Origin: Bacteroides sp.
Lineage (GTDB): Bacteria; Bacteroidota; Bacteroidia; Bacteroidales; Muribaculaceae
Assembly (NCBI GenBank): GCA_014802105.1
Contig: JAAVCX010000031.1
Span: forward strand, 1-64,000
Length of the DNA stretch: 64,000 nucleotides
Reading direction: 5' to 3'
Shown here piece by piece: positions 9,196-18,368 of the stretch; positions within the stretch are counted from its first letter, which is position 1; the number at the start of each line of letters is the position of its first letter. The notes beneath the pieces were generated by a model. That model was not told the origin of the DNA. It saw only the letters and a list, made by a program, of their open reading frames with translations, and ran no database searches. The position numbers and the translations under genes are program-made.

Positions 9196-9277
9196 TACTC
9201 TCAGCCGTCAAGGTGATACACAGATTAATGGTTGCTCTTGGATTGCCGTGATAGTTCAACGGCACACCATCACCCGG

Positions 9278-9335
9278 CATAAATAAAAACCGGAGATAAA
9301 CACGATGAAGTGTTTATCTCCGGTTTTTATTTATG
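9278..9335. terminator. 26-bp perfect hairpin, bidirectional terminator
   Basis: Arm 9278-9303 and arm 9310-9335 are exact reverse complements over 26 bases with a 6-base loop. The arms carry A and T runs so that either strand reads out through T-rich sequence after a GC core (CCGGAG/CTCCGG). It lies between the convergent porU (+) and M16 peptidase (-) genes, as expected of a shared terminator. Confidence 0.9.
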
Positions 9336-9354
9336 TGAATCCTGTATCCTCGGC

Positions 9355-12189
9355 TTACTGCTCGGGATCGCAGGTGATCACGCGGTAGTTGCCCTGAGCG
9401 TTAAGGGCTTTCATGAAGTTCATCACGTCGTCGGTAGTGATGGCGTTGATTGTATCGATAGCGCCGTTGAAGGTGTCGACACCGTTGATCTCATATCCCA
9501 TGATGGCACCGAGCCAGGGATTGTTGTGCTCGTAAGCCTCGGTCATGCTCTTGACCATATATTCCTTGATGGGGTTGAGCTCCTCGGCGGTGACATCGCT
9601 CTCCATGGCTTTGAACTGTGAGCTGATGAAGTCAAGCACTTCACGCTTCATCTCGGGCTTCATGGGGAAGGACGAACCGATTGTGAAGGGGGTCAGACCC
9701 ATGCGGCTGGCGCCACCCGATGCACCGATTGAATAGACGGCACCCATATCCTCGCGCACTGTCTTGATCAGACGGGCGGTAAGTATCTGACCGGCTATCG
9801 AAGCTATCTGAGAGGAGCTGGGGGTGAAGGGGAGATCGCCGGTCTCGAGGATGGTCACGAGTGTCTGGGGAGTAGTCATGGGCGCGGTGAGTGAGGTCTC
9901 GGAGGTGCCGGGAGTCACGAAGAGCGCGGGATCAAACTTCTTGACCTCACGACGGGCGGTGGCCTCGTTGCCGGGGAGCGAAGCGATATATGTCTCTACC
10001 AGCGGGCGGAGGGTCTCGAGATCGACATTACCTACAAAGAAGAAGGTGAAGTCGGCGGCATTAGACAGAGCGTCATGTGCGATATTGAGGCCCAGATCGA
10101 GCGAGGCAGCGTTGAGGGTCTCGATGTCCATTGCGCGGTTGAAGGGTGAGGCATAGAGGGTCTCCATGACACCCTTGTTGAAGAGGAACTGGGGATTGGT
10201 GGCCTGGTTGGCGAGCTGGGCGCTCATGGCTTTCTGGTAGGCCAGGAACTGGTCGGGATCAAAGGTGAGGTCGGTAAAGGCTGCATAGATCAGCTCCATG
10301 AGAGTCGGGAGATCCTTGGGAGTAGCGTTGCCCGAGAGACCACGGGTGTAGGAGTTGATGCTGATACCGAGCGAGGCCATCTTGCCGGCGAGATACTTGC
10401 CGAGGTCGCGGGAGTTGTAGGAGCCGAGGCCATAGTTTGAGAGCATTGCGCCGAGGTTGAGGATGGTGGGCGCATACTCGGCGGGATAGTCGGCGAAACC
10501 GTTGAGGGCCTGAGCTCTGAAGAGGATCTCGCTCTCCTTGTATTTGGTGGGCTTCACTATCACTCGGGCACCGTTTGAGAGCACCCATTCGGTAGTACCC
10601 CACTTGTCGTTCTCAATTGTCTTGACGATCTTGCCGGCCACGGGAGCCTTGGCGATCAGGGGTTCTGACTTGACACTGTCCACAAAGGCTTCGATAGTCT
10701 CGGCGTCAACCTCCTCGAGAGCCTTGGTGATAGCCTCGGGGGTGGGGAGAACATAGCCCTCTTTCTCGGGAGCCATGACAACTACGGCGCGGCCGTCGGG
10801 CACGATAACCTGGGCCATGAGAGAGTTGAGCATGGGGAGAGTGACGAGATTGGCTATCTCCTGTGCGAGATTCCACTCTACTTCGAGACCGGGGATAGGC
10901 TCGGCATCCTTGAAGTTGCCTACATATTCCTTTACAAAGGTTTCGTTCTGACGGGTGTCGCGGTTGGCATAGATGCGCTCGAAGTGGGAGAGATAGTTCT
11001 GACGCATACGGTCATATTCCGACTGGGAGAAACCGCCGCGCGAGGCGCGGAGCACTTCGCGATATACGGCCTTGAGGGGCTCGATAATATCTTTCTCCTT
11101 GGCCGAAACCGAGAGGGTGACACCGTCGCGGGTCTTGGCGATGATATAGTTGTCAAAGCCAAAGCCTGCAGCGGCAAACGGGGCGTCGGGCTTGGAGGAG
11201 ATCTCGCCCAGACGGCTGTTGAGCATACCGCTGATCATCGACTTGGCGTAGGAGTCGATATAATAGGAGGGGGTGTTTTTGAGAGAGTCGGGGAAGACGT
11301 CCTGCATGATGGTCAGCTGAGCAGTGAGCTGCTTCTGCTCGGGATCGGAACCGATGCCGAAGAGGTAGCCCTTATGGACGGGTACCTGCTCGTAGAGACG
11401 GGGTTTGGCGTCGGCAGGCATCTCGATCGACGAGAACATCTCCTTGATTTTGTTCTCGACGACATCGACATCAATATCGCCAACCACCACTACGGCCTGC
11501 TGATCGGGACGATACCAGGTCTCGTAGTAGTCGCGAAGATCCTGGGGAGGGAAGTTGTCGACCACCTCCATGATGCCGATGGGAAGGCGTGAGCCATAGC
11601 GCGAGGTGGGGAACAGATCGGGGAGGATCTTCTCATAGATGCGCATGGTGCCCTGCATGGTGCGTCGCCACTCCTCGTGGATCACTCCGCGCTCTTTGTC
11701 GATCTCCTTGGGGTCGAGCGTGAGATCGTTAGCCCAGTCGTGGAGTATCAGCAGGCAGGAGTCGACTACACTCTCGCGTGCCACGGGGACGTTTGAGATG
11801 TTGTAGACGGTCTCGTCGATCGAGGTGTAGGCATTGAGGTCGGCGCCAAATTTCACGCCGATGCTTTCGAGCCAGTCGCGCAACTGATTGTCGGGAAAAT
11901 TGGTGGTGCCGTTGAAGCACATGTGTTCCAGGAAGTGGGCCAGACCTCTCTGGGAGTCTTCCTCGAGGATCGAACCTACTTTCTGGGCAATGTAGAAATC
12001 GGCCAGACCCTTGGGGTTTTCGTTGTGGCGGATGTAGTAGGTGAGGCCGTTGGGGAGATGACCGATACGCACGCCCTGGTCTACGGGCAGAGGCTGGAGC
12101 ATCGGATTGGCCTCCTGAGCCACGATACCGATCGGGGTCATGACGGCGGCCATGACTGCGAGCAGCATTGACTTGAAGAGTGTTTTCAT
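9355..12189 (-). CDS. M16 family (insulinase/pitrilysin) zinc peptidase, exported
   Basis: Two-lobed M16 metallopeptidase of 944 residues. A signal peptide is visible (LFKSMLLAVMAAVMTPIG then VAQEA), so it is periplasmic or membrane-associated. The inverted zinc motif is HFLEH (His85, Glu88, His89) in the first lobe, with ETVYNIS downstream in the position of the third-ligand region. The second, catalytically inactive lobe begins near 540. Such proteins degrade peptides in the periplasm; the substrate cannot be read from sequence. It ends against the bidirectional terminator, and the nuclease gene lies 22 bases upstream on the same strand. Confidence 0.9.
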   Translation of the reverse strand: MKTLFKSMLLAVMAAVMTPIGIVAQEANPMLQPLPVDQGVRIGHLPNGLTYYIRHNENPKGLADFYIAQKVGSILEEDSQRGLAHFLEHMCFNGTTNFPDNQLRDWLESIGVKFGADLNAYTSIDETVYNISNVPVARESVVDSCLLILHDWANDLTLDPKEIDKERGVIHEEWRRTMQGTMRIYEKILPDLFPTSRYGSRLPIGIMEVVDNFPPQDLRDYYETWYRPDQQAVVVVGDIDVDVVENKIKEMFSSIEMPADAKPRLYEQVPVHKGYLFGIGSDPEQKQLTAQLTIMQDVFPDSLKNTPSYYIDSYAKSMISGMLNSRLGEISSKPDAPFAAAGFGFDNYIIAKTRDGVTLSVSAKEKDIIEPLKAVYREVLRASRGGFSQSEYDRMRQNYLSHFERIYANRDTRQNETFVKEYVGNFKDAEPIPGLEVEWNLAQEIANLVTLPMLNSLMAQVIVPDGRAVVVMAPEKEGYVLPTPEAITKALEEVDAETIEAFVDSVKSEPLIAKAPVAGKIVKTIENDKWGTTEWVLSNGARVIVKPTKYKESEILFRAQALNGFADYPAEYAPTILNLGAMLSNYGLGSYNSRDLGKYLAGKMASLGISINSYTRGLSGNATPKDLPTLMELIYAAFTDLTFDPDQFLAYQKAMSAQLANQATNPQFLFNKGVMETLYASPFNRAMDIETLNAASLDLGLNIAHDALSNAADFTFFFVGNVDLETLRPLVETYIASLPGNEATARREVKKFDPALFVTPGTSETSLTAPMTTPQTLVTILETGDLPFTPSSSQIASIAGQILTARLIKTVREDMGAVYSIGASGGASRMGLTPFTIGSSFPMKPEMKREVLDFISSQFKAMESDVTAEELNPIKEYMVKSMTEAYEHNNPWLGAIMGYEINGVDTFNGAIDTINAITTDDVMNFMKALNAQGNYRVITCDPEQ

Positions 12190-12211
12190 GATGAATGGAT
12201 ATTGTTGAGAG

Positions 12212-12976
12212 TTAATAGATTGTCGTAGCGAGGGCCGGGACGCGGGCTATGTGGGAGCGCAGGAGGGCCGTCACCTCCGAATGGAGATAGGGGAGGTCTA
12301 TCTCCCAGGGCACTTCATAGGAGGGGTGGAACACTCCGAGTTTCATGCCGCTGACGGGGAGTCCGTAGCGGTCTTCAAGGATAAATCGGTAGACGCTCAC
12401 CTGGAGGGCATAGTGCCAATAGGGGGTGTCGGGGATATGGGCTATCGGGGGGAGGCCCTTTGAGCCGTAGCGCGAGGTGGCTATGATACGTCCGTCGGGC
12501 TCGATAAGTTTGCACGAGCGTTTCCAGTCCCAGATAATGAAACTGCCCGAGGGGGTGATCTCCAGAAAGTCGAGTGTGCCGGCCAGGTCATAGTCTTCGT
12601 GGAAGATGCGCCACTCCGTGCGGTAGGGGGTCAGACGATGGGTCAGGGCGAAGCTTCTGAAGAGCCTCATTGCGTCGGTAGAGTCGCCCGAGTCGTCGCC
12701 CAGATAGTAGTGTTCGATGAGATCGTGCATGCGGGTGCCCAGCGAGCGTGCCTGCTCGGCGTTGGCGTTCCACTCGTCGATGACCGTCTGAGGATCAACT
12801 CCGCGCCGCAGGGCCACTCTGAGAGCCGCCTCGTTGATGTCAAATGGTCTGAAGAGGCCGTCGATGAGTGTGGTCACCGATTTCATCTCCCTGCCGCGCC
12901 AGAGGTAGGTGTGGCTCTCGGGGATAAATTCGAGCTGGGAGTCGCGAGGATGGGCGTTGAGGTCGTTGTAGGTCAC
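12212..12976 (-). CDS. RecB-like PD-(D/E)XK nuclease family protein
   Basis: 254-residue protein with the motifs of the Cas4/RecB-exonuclease branch of the PD-(D/E)XK superfamily: GTRMHDLIEH with His84, GTLDFLE with Asp136, IWDWK with Asp150 and Lys152, and a YALQVSVYRF motif (QxxxY). There is no helicase domain and no cysteine cluster of the Cas4 type. It is therefore a stand-alone nuclease, probably in DNA repair or nucleic-acid turnover; no CRISPR genes are nearby. It lies between the M16 peptidase and mazG on the same strand (62-base gap to mazG). The specific role is unknown. Confidence 0.75.
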   Translation of the reverse strand: MTYNDLNAHPRDSQLEFIPESHTYLWRGREMKSVTTLIDGLFRPFDINEAALRVALRRGVDPQTVIDEWNANAEQARSLGTRMHDLIEHYYLGDDSGDSTDAMRLFRSFALTHRLTPYRTEWRIFHEDYDLAGTLDFLEITPSGSFIIWDWKRSCKLIEPDGRIIATSRYGSKGLPPIAHIPDTPYWHYALQVSVYRFILEDRYGLPVSGMKLGVFHPSYEVPWEIDLPYLHSEVTALLRSHIARVPALATTIY

Positions 12977-13038
12977 GGCGTTGACGAGGGTGTGGAAGTG
13001 GTGGCTTGAAATAGATGAGCGAGGGGCGGAGGCCGCGA

Positions 13039-13824
13039 TCAGAGTCCGGCTTTCTTGGCTTCGTTCCAGAGTGCATCCATCTCGCCGAGGGTGAGCTGCT
13101 TGATTGGTTTTCCGCTCTCGGCAGCCCGTCGCTCGATGTAGTTGAAGCGGGCGATGAATTTGGCGTTGCTTTTTTCGAGCGCGTTTTCGGCATTGATGCC
13201 ATAGAGTCGCGCGGCGTTGACCATGGCGAAGAGTATGTCGCCCATCTCGGCCTCCATTTTGGCGTGGTCGTCGCGTATTACCTCGGCTGTAAATTCGTTG
13301 ATTTCCTCGGTGACTTTGGCCCAGACATCCTTGCGGTCTTGCCAGTCAAAACCCACATTGGCGGCTTTCTCGGTGATACGCTCGGCTTTGATCATGGCCG
13401 GTAGAGCGGTGGGGACTCCCGAGAGCACGGTCTTGTTGCCCCCTTTTTCCTTGAGCTTGAGCTCTTCCCAGTTGCGTAACACCTGGTCGGTGGAGTCGAC
13501 CTGGGTAGTGCCAAACACATGGGGATGGCGGAATATGAGTTTGTCGTTGAGGGCATCACAGACGTCGGCTAAGTCAAACTCGCCTTTCTCTTCGCCTATC
13601 TTGGCATAAAAAAGTATGTGGAGCAGGACGTCGCCCAACTCTTTGCGTATGTTGGGATTGTCTTCATTGATCAGAGCGTCGCAGAGTTCATAGACCTCTT
13701 CGATTGTGTTGGGTCGCAGGGATTGGTTGGTCTGCTTGGCATCCCAGGGACATTTGACACGGAGCGTGTCGAGGGTGTCTATGACGCGTCCGAGTGCTTC
13801 GAGTTTTTCCTGTCGTGAATGCAT
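13039..13824 (-). CDS. mazG: Nucleoside triphosphate pyrophosphohydrolase MazG
   Basis: Hydrolyses NTPs and dNTPs to monophosphate and pyrophosphate, a house-cleaning function. Starting at ATG 13824 it has 261 residues, matching the two-domain MazG length; another ATG six codons upstream (13842) overlaps a TAnnTTTG promoter-like box, so the inner start is preferred. Visible signatures are KCPWDAKQT, TIEEVYEL and RKELGDVLLHILF in the first domain and EMGDILFAMVNAAR in the second, which supply the acidic metal ligands. The leader upstream runs into repeat array A. Confidence 0.93.
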   Translation of the reverse strand: MHSRQEKLEALGRVIDTLDTLRVKCPWDAKQTNQSLRPNTIEEVYELCDALINEDNPNIRKELGDVLLHILFYAKIGEEKGEFDLADVCDALNDKLIFRHPHVFGTTQVDSTDQVLRNWEELKLKEKGGNKTVLSGVPTALPAMIKAERITEKAANVGFDWQDRKDVWAKVTEEINEFTAEVIRDDHAKMEAEMGDILFAMVNAARLYGINAENALEKSNAKFIARFNYIERRAAESGKPIKQLTLGEMDALWNEAKKAGL

Positions 13825-13841
13825 GGTGAAATTAGTTTTCA

Positions 13842-13849
13842 CAAAGTTA
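13842..13849 (-). promoter_or_regulatory. Possible -7 box (TAACTTTG) for mazG
   Basis: On the minus strand TAACTTTG fits the Bacteroidetes -7 consensus TAnnTTTG and lies 17 bases before ATG 13824. No TTTG is seen at the -33 position, so support is weak. Confidence 0.3.
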
Positions 13850-13904
13850 CGTAAAGAATTGGTTACACGGGCTACCGTTCAATTAATTTAACAGAAAGTA
13901 GCCT

Positions 13905-14390
13905 CTCGGATTGCCTCACGAGAAAACAGCCTCACGCAAAGAACGCGAGGGACGCAAAGAGAAATTAAGTTCTCGTATAGAAAAACTCACGCAGAGGCGC
14001 AGAGGTCGCAGAGGAAAGATTTTGTTGTGTCAGGAAATAGCTTCTCGAAAATAGCCTCACGCAAAGAACGCGAGGGACGCAAAGAGAAAATTAAACTCAC
14101 ACGTGGGATGATCTCACGCAGAGGCGCAGAGGGCGCTGAGGTGAGATTTTGTTGTGTCAGGAAATAGCTTCCCGAAAACAGCCTCACGCAAAGAACGCTA
14201 AGGATCTCAAAGAGTAAAATTTGTTTGAGTGAGCTTTGTTCGAGATAATATATCTCTGCGCTCTCTGCGCCTCTGCGTGAGTTTATTTATACGAGAGGCT
14301 TAAATTTCTCTTTGCGTCCTTAGCGTTCTTTGCGTGAGGCTATTTTCGGGAAGCTATTTTCGTGAGGATTTGTCTCTGTGCCTTTTAGTT
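13905..14390. repeat. Complex intergenic repeat array A (direct and inverted units)
   Basis: This fills the 13843-14395 gap. Units beginning CCTCACGCAAAGAACGC occur at 13930, 14055 and 14182 (spacing 125 and 127), the first two also carrying CTCACGCAGAGGCGCAGAG and a TTTTGTTGTGTCAGGAAATAG segment. From about 14252 the unit recurs inverted (CTCTGCGCCTCTGCGTGAG, then GCGTTCTTTGCGTGAGG at 14323-14339), so the array can fold on itself. 14182-14367 is nearly identical to 16683-16869 of array B. No open reading frame in it looks real. Confidence 0.88.
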
Positions 14391-14395
14391 GGGGT

Positions 14396-16315
14396 TTAGA
14401 GTACTACCTTGGTGGCTTTGCCGGCTTTCTTGACGATGTAGAGGTTGCCCTTTACAGGGTTGAGCACTCGCTGACCCTGGAGGTTGTAGTACTCGGCTGC
14501 CTGGTCAACACCGTCGACAAGCACGTCCTCAATACCGGTCGAGTCGTCGAAAGTCATAGTCTTTACGTCGCTCTGTTTCAGAGTGGTGGGATCTAACGAA
14601 TAGTATGAGAGCGTGCCGGGAGTCTTGGCGGGAACTACTACTTCTACATGACCCTCGTCGTTAATGGTCTCGAGCTTGGTGAACTCGGTGCCGAGAGTTG
14701 AGGCGTCAACTGAACGAGATGCCTTGTAAGGCTCAAACTTGGCCCAGATCTCGTGGTGGGGCTGAGCCGGTTTAAGGGTGACAGATATTTCATCATGTTC
14801 TACCCAAAGACCCTCGGTCTCTTCCTGGTCATGAGTGATCTCCATGTCATCATAAACAACATAGACCACCATGCAGAAAACGGGCTGGATACCGTTATGC
14901 TTGAAAACAAGCTGATCCTTGACTCCACCTTCAAATTTGAAAACACGGGCGGCAGGGTCGGTCTTGTCATGAGACTCGTCGGGTACAATCTCGCTGGTCA
15001 CCCAGTCTTCGTCGGTGCCGGTTTCTCCATATTTAACAGCCCAATAAGCATCTTCAGGAGTAACGTCGGTTGCAATATAGTTAAAGAAGGCGATACGCAT
15101 TACGGTCATACCCTTGGGAATGGTCATGGTGATCTCCTTGCCATTGGAACCCTTGATAGATTTTCTGGTTTCAGTGCCATATCCATTCAGGGTAAGGTCG
15201 ACATTGCCGTATGAGAACTCGGCATCATCCATGGAAAGAGTGATACCCATAGCCTTGGTGTCATCACCGATTACACCGGTTAAGGTCTTGGAAGCAGATC
15301 CCTCAGTGAAAGATCCGAAGCCGACGATAATCTCGTCATGGCCCTTTACGTAGGGAGGTACAACGATGTCAAACGAAGCGGTAGATGTAGTCCAACCGTC
15401 ACGGGTGGCTCTTGCCTTAACGACAGTTGTTCCTTCTTCAAAGAGAGTGACAGGGAGTTTGTAAGTCAGCCAGTCGGGATCGACACCGATCTGATATTCG
15501 ATTTTGACATTGGGGGTCTCGCATAAGAGGTGGAAAGCACCGTTGAAGTCGTCGCAGGTAATCGGTGCAATTTGACCCGATGAGAGATACATTGTCTCAG
15601 TCGCAACATCTGATGATCTGTAATTAACGTCATCACCTACAGCAAGTGCCTTGATTACAGTACCATCCTCTACTTTGATGGGGGCTGTATATTCTGTGCT
15701 CTTGGCGGTAGGGGTGGAACCGTCAGTTGTGTAGCAAATTTTTGAAGCACCGTTTTCGGCAGTAATAGTAACCTCTCCTGAGGTTTTGTCATAAGTAATG
15801 ACGGGAGCTTTGAGCAGTTCGCCGGTAATGACAGCATATTCAACCTCAAGTACAACACAAAGTTGTTTTACCATACATTTGAAGTTAACCAGAGACTGGG
15901 GCTCATCAAACTCAGCCTCAAAGACATCAGGTTTGGTGAGCGAATTTTTGTCGGCAGTTAATGTGCGGCTTGATCCGAACTCTTGGGTTCCGATATATTC
16001 AAAGTAACCACCTGCTACAGGAGAGTTGTTCTCATAGGCATATATGGTCATTTTCTTTACTTTATCACCGGCGGGCGCAGTAAAAGTGTACTCATATCCG
16101 GCAGAAATCTTGAAGCTTACATACTGTTTGCCATTGATTGTGATACTACTACCCGGATCACATGTTTTTCCGGTAACTGATACAGAAGCACCGTCGTCAA
16201 AGGTGAGAGGGGAAACTTTTAACTTGTTAGGATTGGCATAAAACGTAGATGCCAATCCCAAGGTTGACGACATTGCAAATAATGTCATCAGAAGAAGTGT
16301 AAAGATTTTCTTCAT
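14396..16315 (-). CDS. Secreted surface protein with chitobiase-C-like domain and T9SS-type tail
   Basis: 639 residues with no recognised enzyme domain. A signal peptide is visible (KKIFTLLLMTLFAMSSTLG). Around 180-245 a segment with CYTTDGSTPTAKSTEYTAP matches the small beta-sandwich called chitobiase/beta-hexosaminidase C-terminal domain; a weaker second copy follows. The last ~45 residues (GIEDVLVDG ... YYNLQGQRV ... GNLYIVKKAGKATKVVL) resemble the short T9SS type A sorting-like tail common in Prevotella and Muribaculaceae proteins. It is probably exported to the surface; the ligand is unknown. Its codon choice is less C-ending than that of flanking housekeeping genes. It is isolated between repeat arrays A and B, so it is probably monocistronic. 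Confidence 0.78.
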   Translation of the reverse strand: MKKIFTLLLMTLFAMSSTLGLASTFYANPNKLKVSPLTFDDGASVSVTGKTCDPGSSITINGKQYVSFKISAGYEYTFTAPAGDKVKKMTIYAYENNSPVAGGYFEYIGTQEFGSSRTLTADKNSLTKPDVFEAEFDEPQSLVNFKCMVKQLCVVLEVEYAVITGELLKAPVITYDKTSGEVTITAENGASKICYTTDGSTPTAKSTEYTAPIKVEDGTVIKALAVGDDVNYRSSDVATETMYLSSGQIAPITCDDFNGAFHLLCETPNVKIEYQIGVDPDWLTYKLPVTLFEEGTTVVKARATRDGWTTSTASFDIVVPPYVKGHDEIIVGFGSFTEGSASKTLTGVIGDDTKAMGITLSMDDAEFSYGNVDLTLNGYGTETRKSIKGSNGKEITMTIPKGMTVMRIAFFNYIATDVTPEDAYWAVKYGETGTDEDWVTSEIVPDESHDKTDPAARVFKFEGGVKDQLVFKHNGIQPVFCMVVYVVYDDMEITHDQEETEGLWVEHDEISVTLKPAQPHHEIWAKFEPYKASRSVDASTLGTEFTKLETINDEGHVEVVVPAKTPGTLSYYSLDPTTLKQSDVKTMTFDDSTGIEDVLVDGVDQAAEYYNLQGQRVLNPVKGNLYIVKKAGKATKVVL

Positions 16316-16497
16316 AGAAATAGATATTAAGGTTATTAATAGATTGAACGTGTGGGTATTTGATTGTAAAAAGTAGGTCTTACAATTATTGTGTAAAGGT
16401 AAGAATTATCATAAAAATAGTGAACAAACGCCCGAAATATTAAGAAAGTTTAACTATTAAATAAAACTTGTTTAAATTACAGTAGCAAACAGATGCC

Positions 16498-16872
16498 CTC
16501 AAAACATAGCCTCACGAACATAGCCTCACGAAAATGACCTCACGCAAAGAACGCGAAGGACGCAAAGAGAAATTTAAGCCTCACGAAAAAATCACGCAGA
16601 GGCGCAGAGAGCGCAGAGAGCGCAGAGGTGAGATTTTGTTGTATCAGGAAATAGACTTACGGAAATAGTCTCACGAAAATAGTCTCACGCAAAGAACGCT
16701 AAGGATCTCAAAGAGTAAAATTTGTTTGAGAGAACTTTTTCGAGATAATATATCTCTGCGTTCTCTGCGCCTCTGCGTGAGTTTCTCTATACGAGAGGCT
16801 TAAATTTTCTCTTTGCGTCCCTTAGCGTTCTTTGCGTGAGACTATTTTCGTTAGGCTATTTTCGTGAGGCTA
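16498..16872. repeat. Complex intergenic repeat array B (second copy of the array A type)
   Basis: This occupies most of the 16316-16894 gap between pgi (3' end) and the surface-protein gene (5' end). Forward units start at 16538 and 16683; the inverted unit (CTCTGCGCCTCTGCGTGAG, then GCGTTCTTTGCGTGAG) occupies about 16761-16840. The 16683-16869 part matches 14182-14367 of array A with only scattered substitutions. The remaining 16316-16497 is AT-rich leader of the surface-protein gene, with a possible TACCTTTA box at 16394-16401 (minus strand). Confidence 0.88.
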
Positions 16873-16894
16873 TTTTGAGCGAATAGAGCCTGAT

Positions 16895-18238
16895 TTAGTC
16901 GAGGCGGGCGCGGATGGCGGCGGTAGCTTCCTCGTAGCCGGGCTTGGCGAGGAGGGCAAACATGTTGCGCTTGTAGTCTTCTACACCGGGCTGGTTGAAG
17001 GGGTTGACATCGAGCATATAGCCGCTGATGCCACAAGCCTTCTCGAAGAAGTAGATGAGCTGGCCGAGGTATTTCTCGCGCAGGGCGGGGAGCGAGATCA
17101 GGAGGTTGGGCACGCCGCCGTCAACGTGGGCTATGCGGGTGCCGAGCTCGGCCATCTTGTTGACTTCGTCGACGTGTTTGCCGGCGATATAGTTGAGCCC
17201 GTCGAGGTTGGCCTCATCGGAGGGGATGAGTTTCTCGTGCTGCTGCTCGAGCACGGTGATGACAGTCTCGAAGATAGTGCGCTCGCCGTCCTGGATCCAC
17301 TGGCCCATGGAGTGGAGGTCGGTAGAGAAGTCTACGGCCGCGGGGAAGATACCCTTGTGGTCTTTGCCCTCGCTCTCGCCATAGAGCTGTTTCCACCACT
17401 CGGCGAAGTAGTGGAGTTTGGGATTGTAGTTGACGAGGATCTCGATCTTCTTGCCGGCGCGGTAGAGGGCGTTGCGGGTGCAGGCATAGAGGTAAGCGAG
17501 GTTGGACTCCGAGGGTTCGGCAGTGGCTTTTTCCATCTCTGCGGCTCCGTCGATGAGGGCCCTGATGTCGAAGCCGGCCACAGCGATGGGGAGCAGGCCT
17601 ACGGGGGTGAGCACAGAGAAGCGACCGCCTACATTATCGGCGATGACAAAGGTCTTGTAGCCCTCAGAGGTAGCGAGGGTGCGGAGGGCACCGCGTTTTT
17701 CATCGGTGATGGCTACTATGCGAGAGCGGGCCTCGTCGACTCCGAGCTGACGCTCGAGCTGCTCCTTGAGGAGGCGGAAGGCGATGGCGGGCTCGGTGGT
17801 GGTGCCGCTCTTGGAGATCACGATGATGCCGAAGCGCTTGTCCTTGAGGTAGTCCTGGAGCTCGTAGAGATAGTCTTCGCCGATGTTCTGGCCTGCAAAA
17901 ATGACTTTGGGTTCACCCTGTATGGCAGGGCGATAGGGGGCGAAGGAGTCGGAGAGAGCCTCGATGACGGCTTTGGCTCCGAGATATGAGCCGCCGATGC
18001 CGATGGCTACGACAGTGTCGCAGGTGGCGCGCAGATGGTCGGCGCAGGCTATGATGTCGTCGAGGAGAGCCTCGGTGGTCTCGGTGGGGAGGTTGACCCA
18101 TCCGAGGAAGTCATTGCCGGCACCGGTGGCCGAGATGACTTTGTCGAGAGCCTCGGTAGCCTTGGGTTCGAGGGCGGCGATGTCGGCGCGGCTCACTGTG
18201 GAGAGCGCTGAGTTGATGTCGAGGGTGATGGATTTCAT
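16895..18238 (-). CDS. pgi: Glucose-6-phosphate isomerase
   Basis: Interconverts glucose 6-phosphate and fructose 6-phosphate in glycolysis. 447 residues, the compact bacterial PGI length. The SIS-domain signatures [12 protein letters not shown] and [12 protein letters not shown] (phosphate-binding loops) are both intact, as is the [12 protein letters not shown] segment. It starts at ATG 18238 and lies 130 bases downstream of gpsA on the same strand; that gap shows no obvious terminator, so cotranscription is possible. Confidence 0.97.
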   Translation of the reverse strand: MKSITLDINSALSTVSRADIAALEPKATEALDKVISATGAGNDFLGWVNLPTETTEALLDDIIACADHLRATCDTVVAIGIGGSYLGAKAVIEALSDSFAPYRPAIQGEPKVIFAGQNIGEDYLYELQDYLKDKRFGIIVISKSGTTTEPAIAFRLLKEQLERQLGVDEARSRIVAITDEKRGALRTLATSEGYKTFVIADNVGGRFSVLTPVGLLPIAVAGFDIRALIDGAAEMEKATAEPSESNLAYLYACTRNALYRAGKKIEILVNYNPKLHYFAEWWKQLYGESEGKDHKGIFPAAVDFSTDLHSMGQWIQDGERTIFETVITVLEQQHEKLIPSDEANLDGLNYIAGKHVDEVNKMAELGTRIAHVDGGVPNLLISLPALREKYLGQLIYFFEKACGISGYMLDVNPFNQPGVEDYKRNMFALLAKPGYEEATAAIRARLD

Positions 18239-18368
18239 GGGTTATGATTTTAGTTGATGTTGAGTAACTGTAAGTGGTGAAGAGCAGTGGCCGGGAAATA
18301 GCCGGGACTCGCGGCCGGGGTGATCCGGATGATGACAGGGCCCCGTGCCACCGGCTACCCCGGGGAGA

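Noticed and set aside
13905-14390. CRISPR array or mobile element in repeat array A
   Set aside because: Spacing is about 125 bases with related, not unique, intervening DNA, units occur in both orientations, and no transposase or cas gene is near.
17126-17989. 287-residue open frame on the plus strand inside pgi
   Set aside because: Shadow of the conserved PGI reading frame; composition (Gly/Val/Glu) is an antisense artefact.
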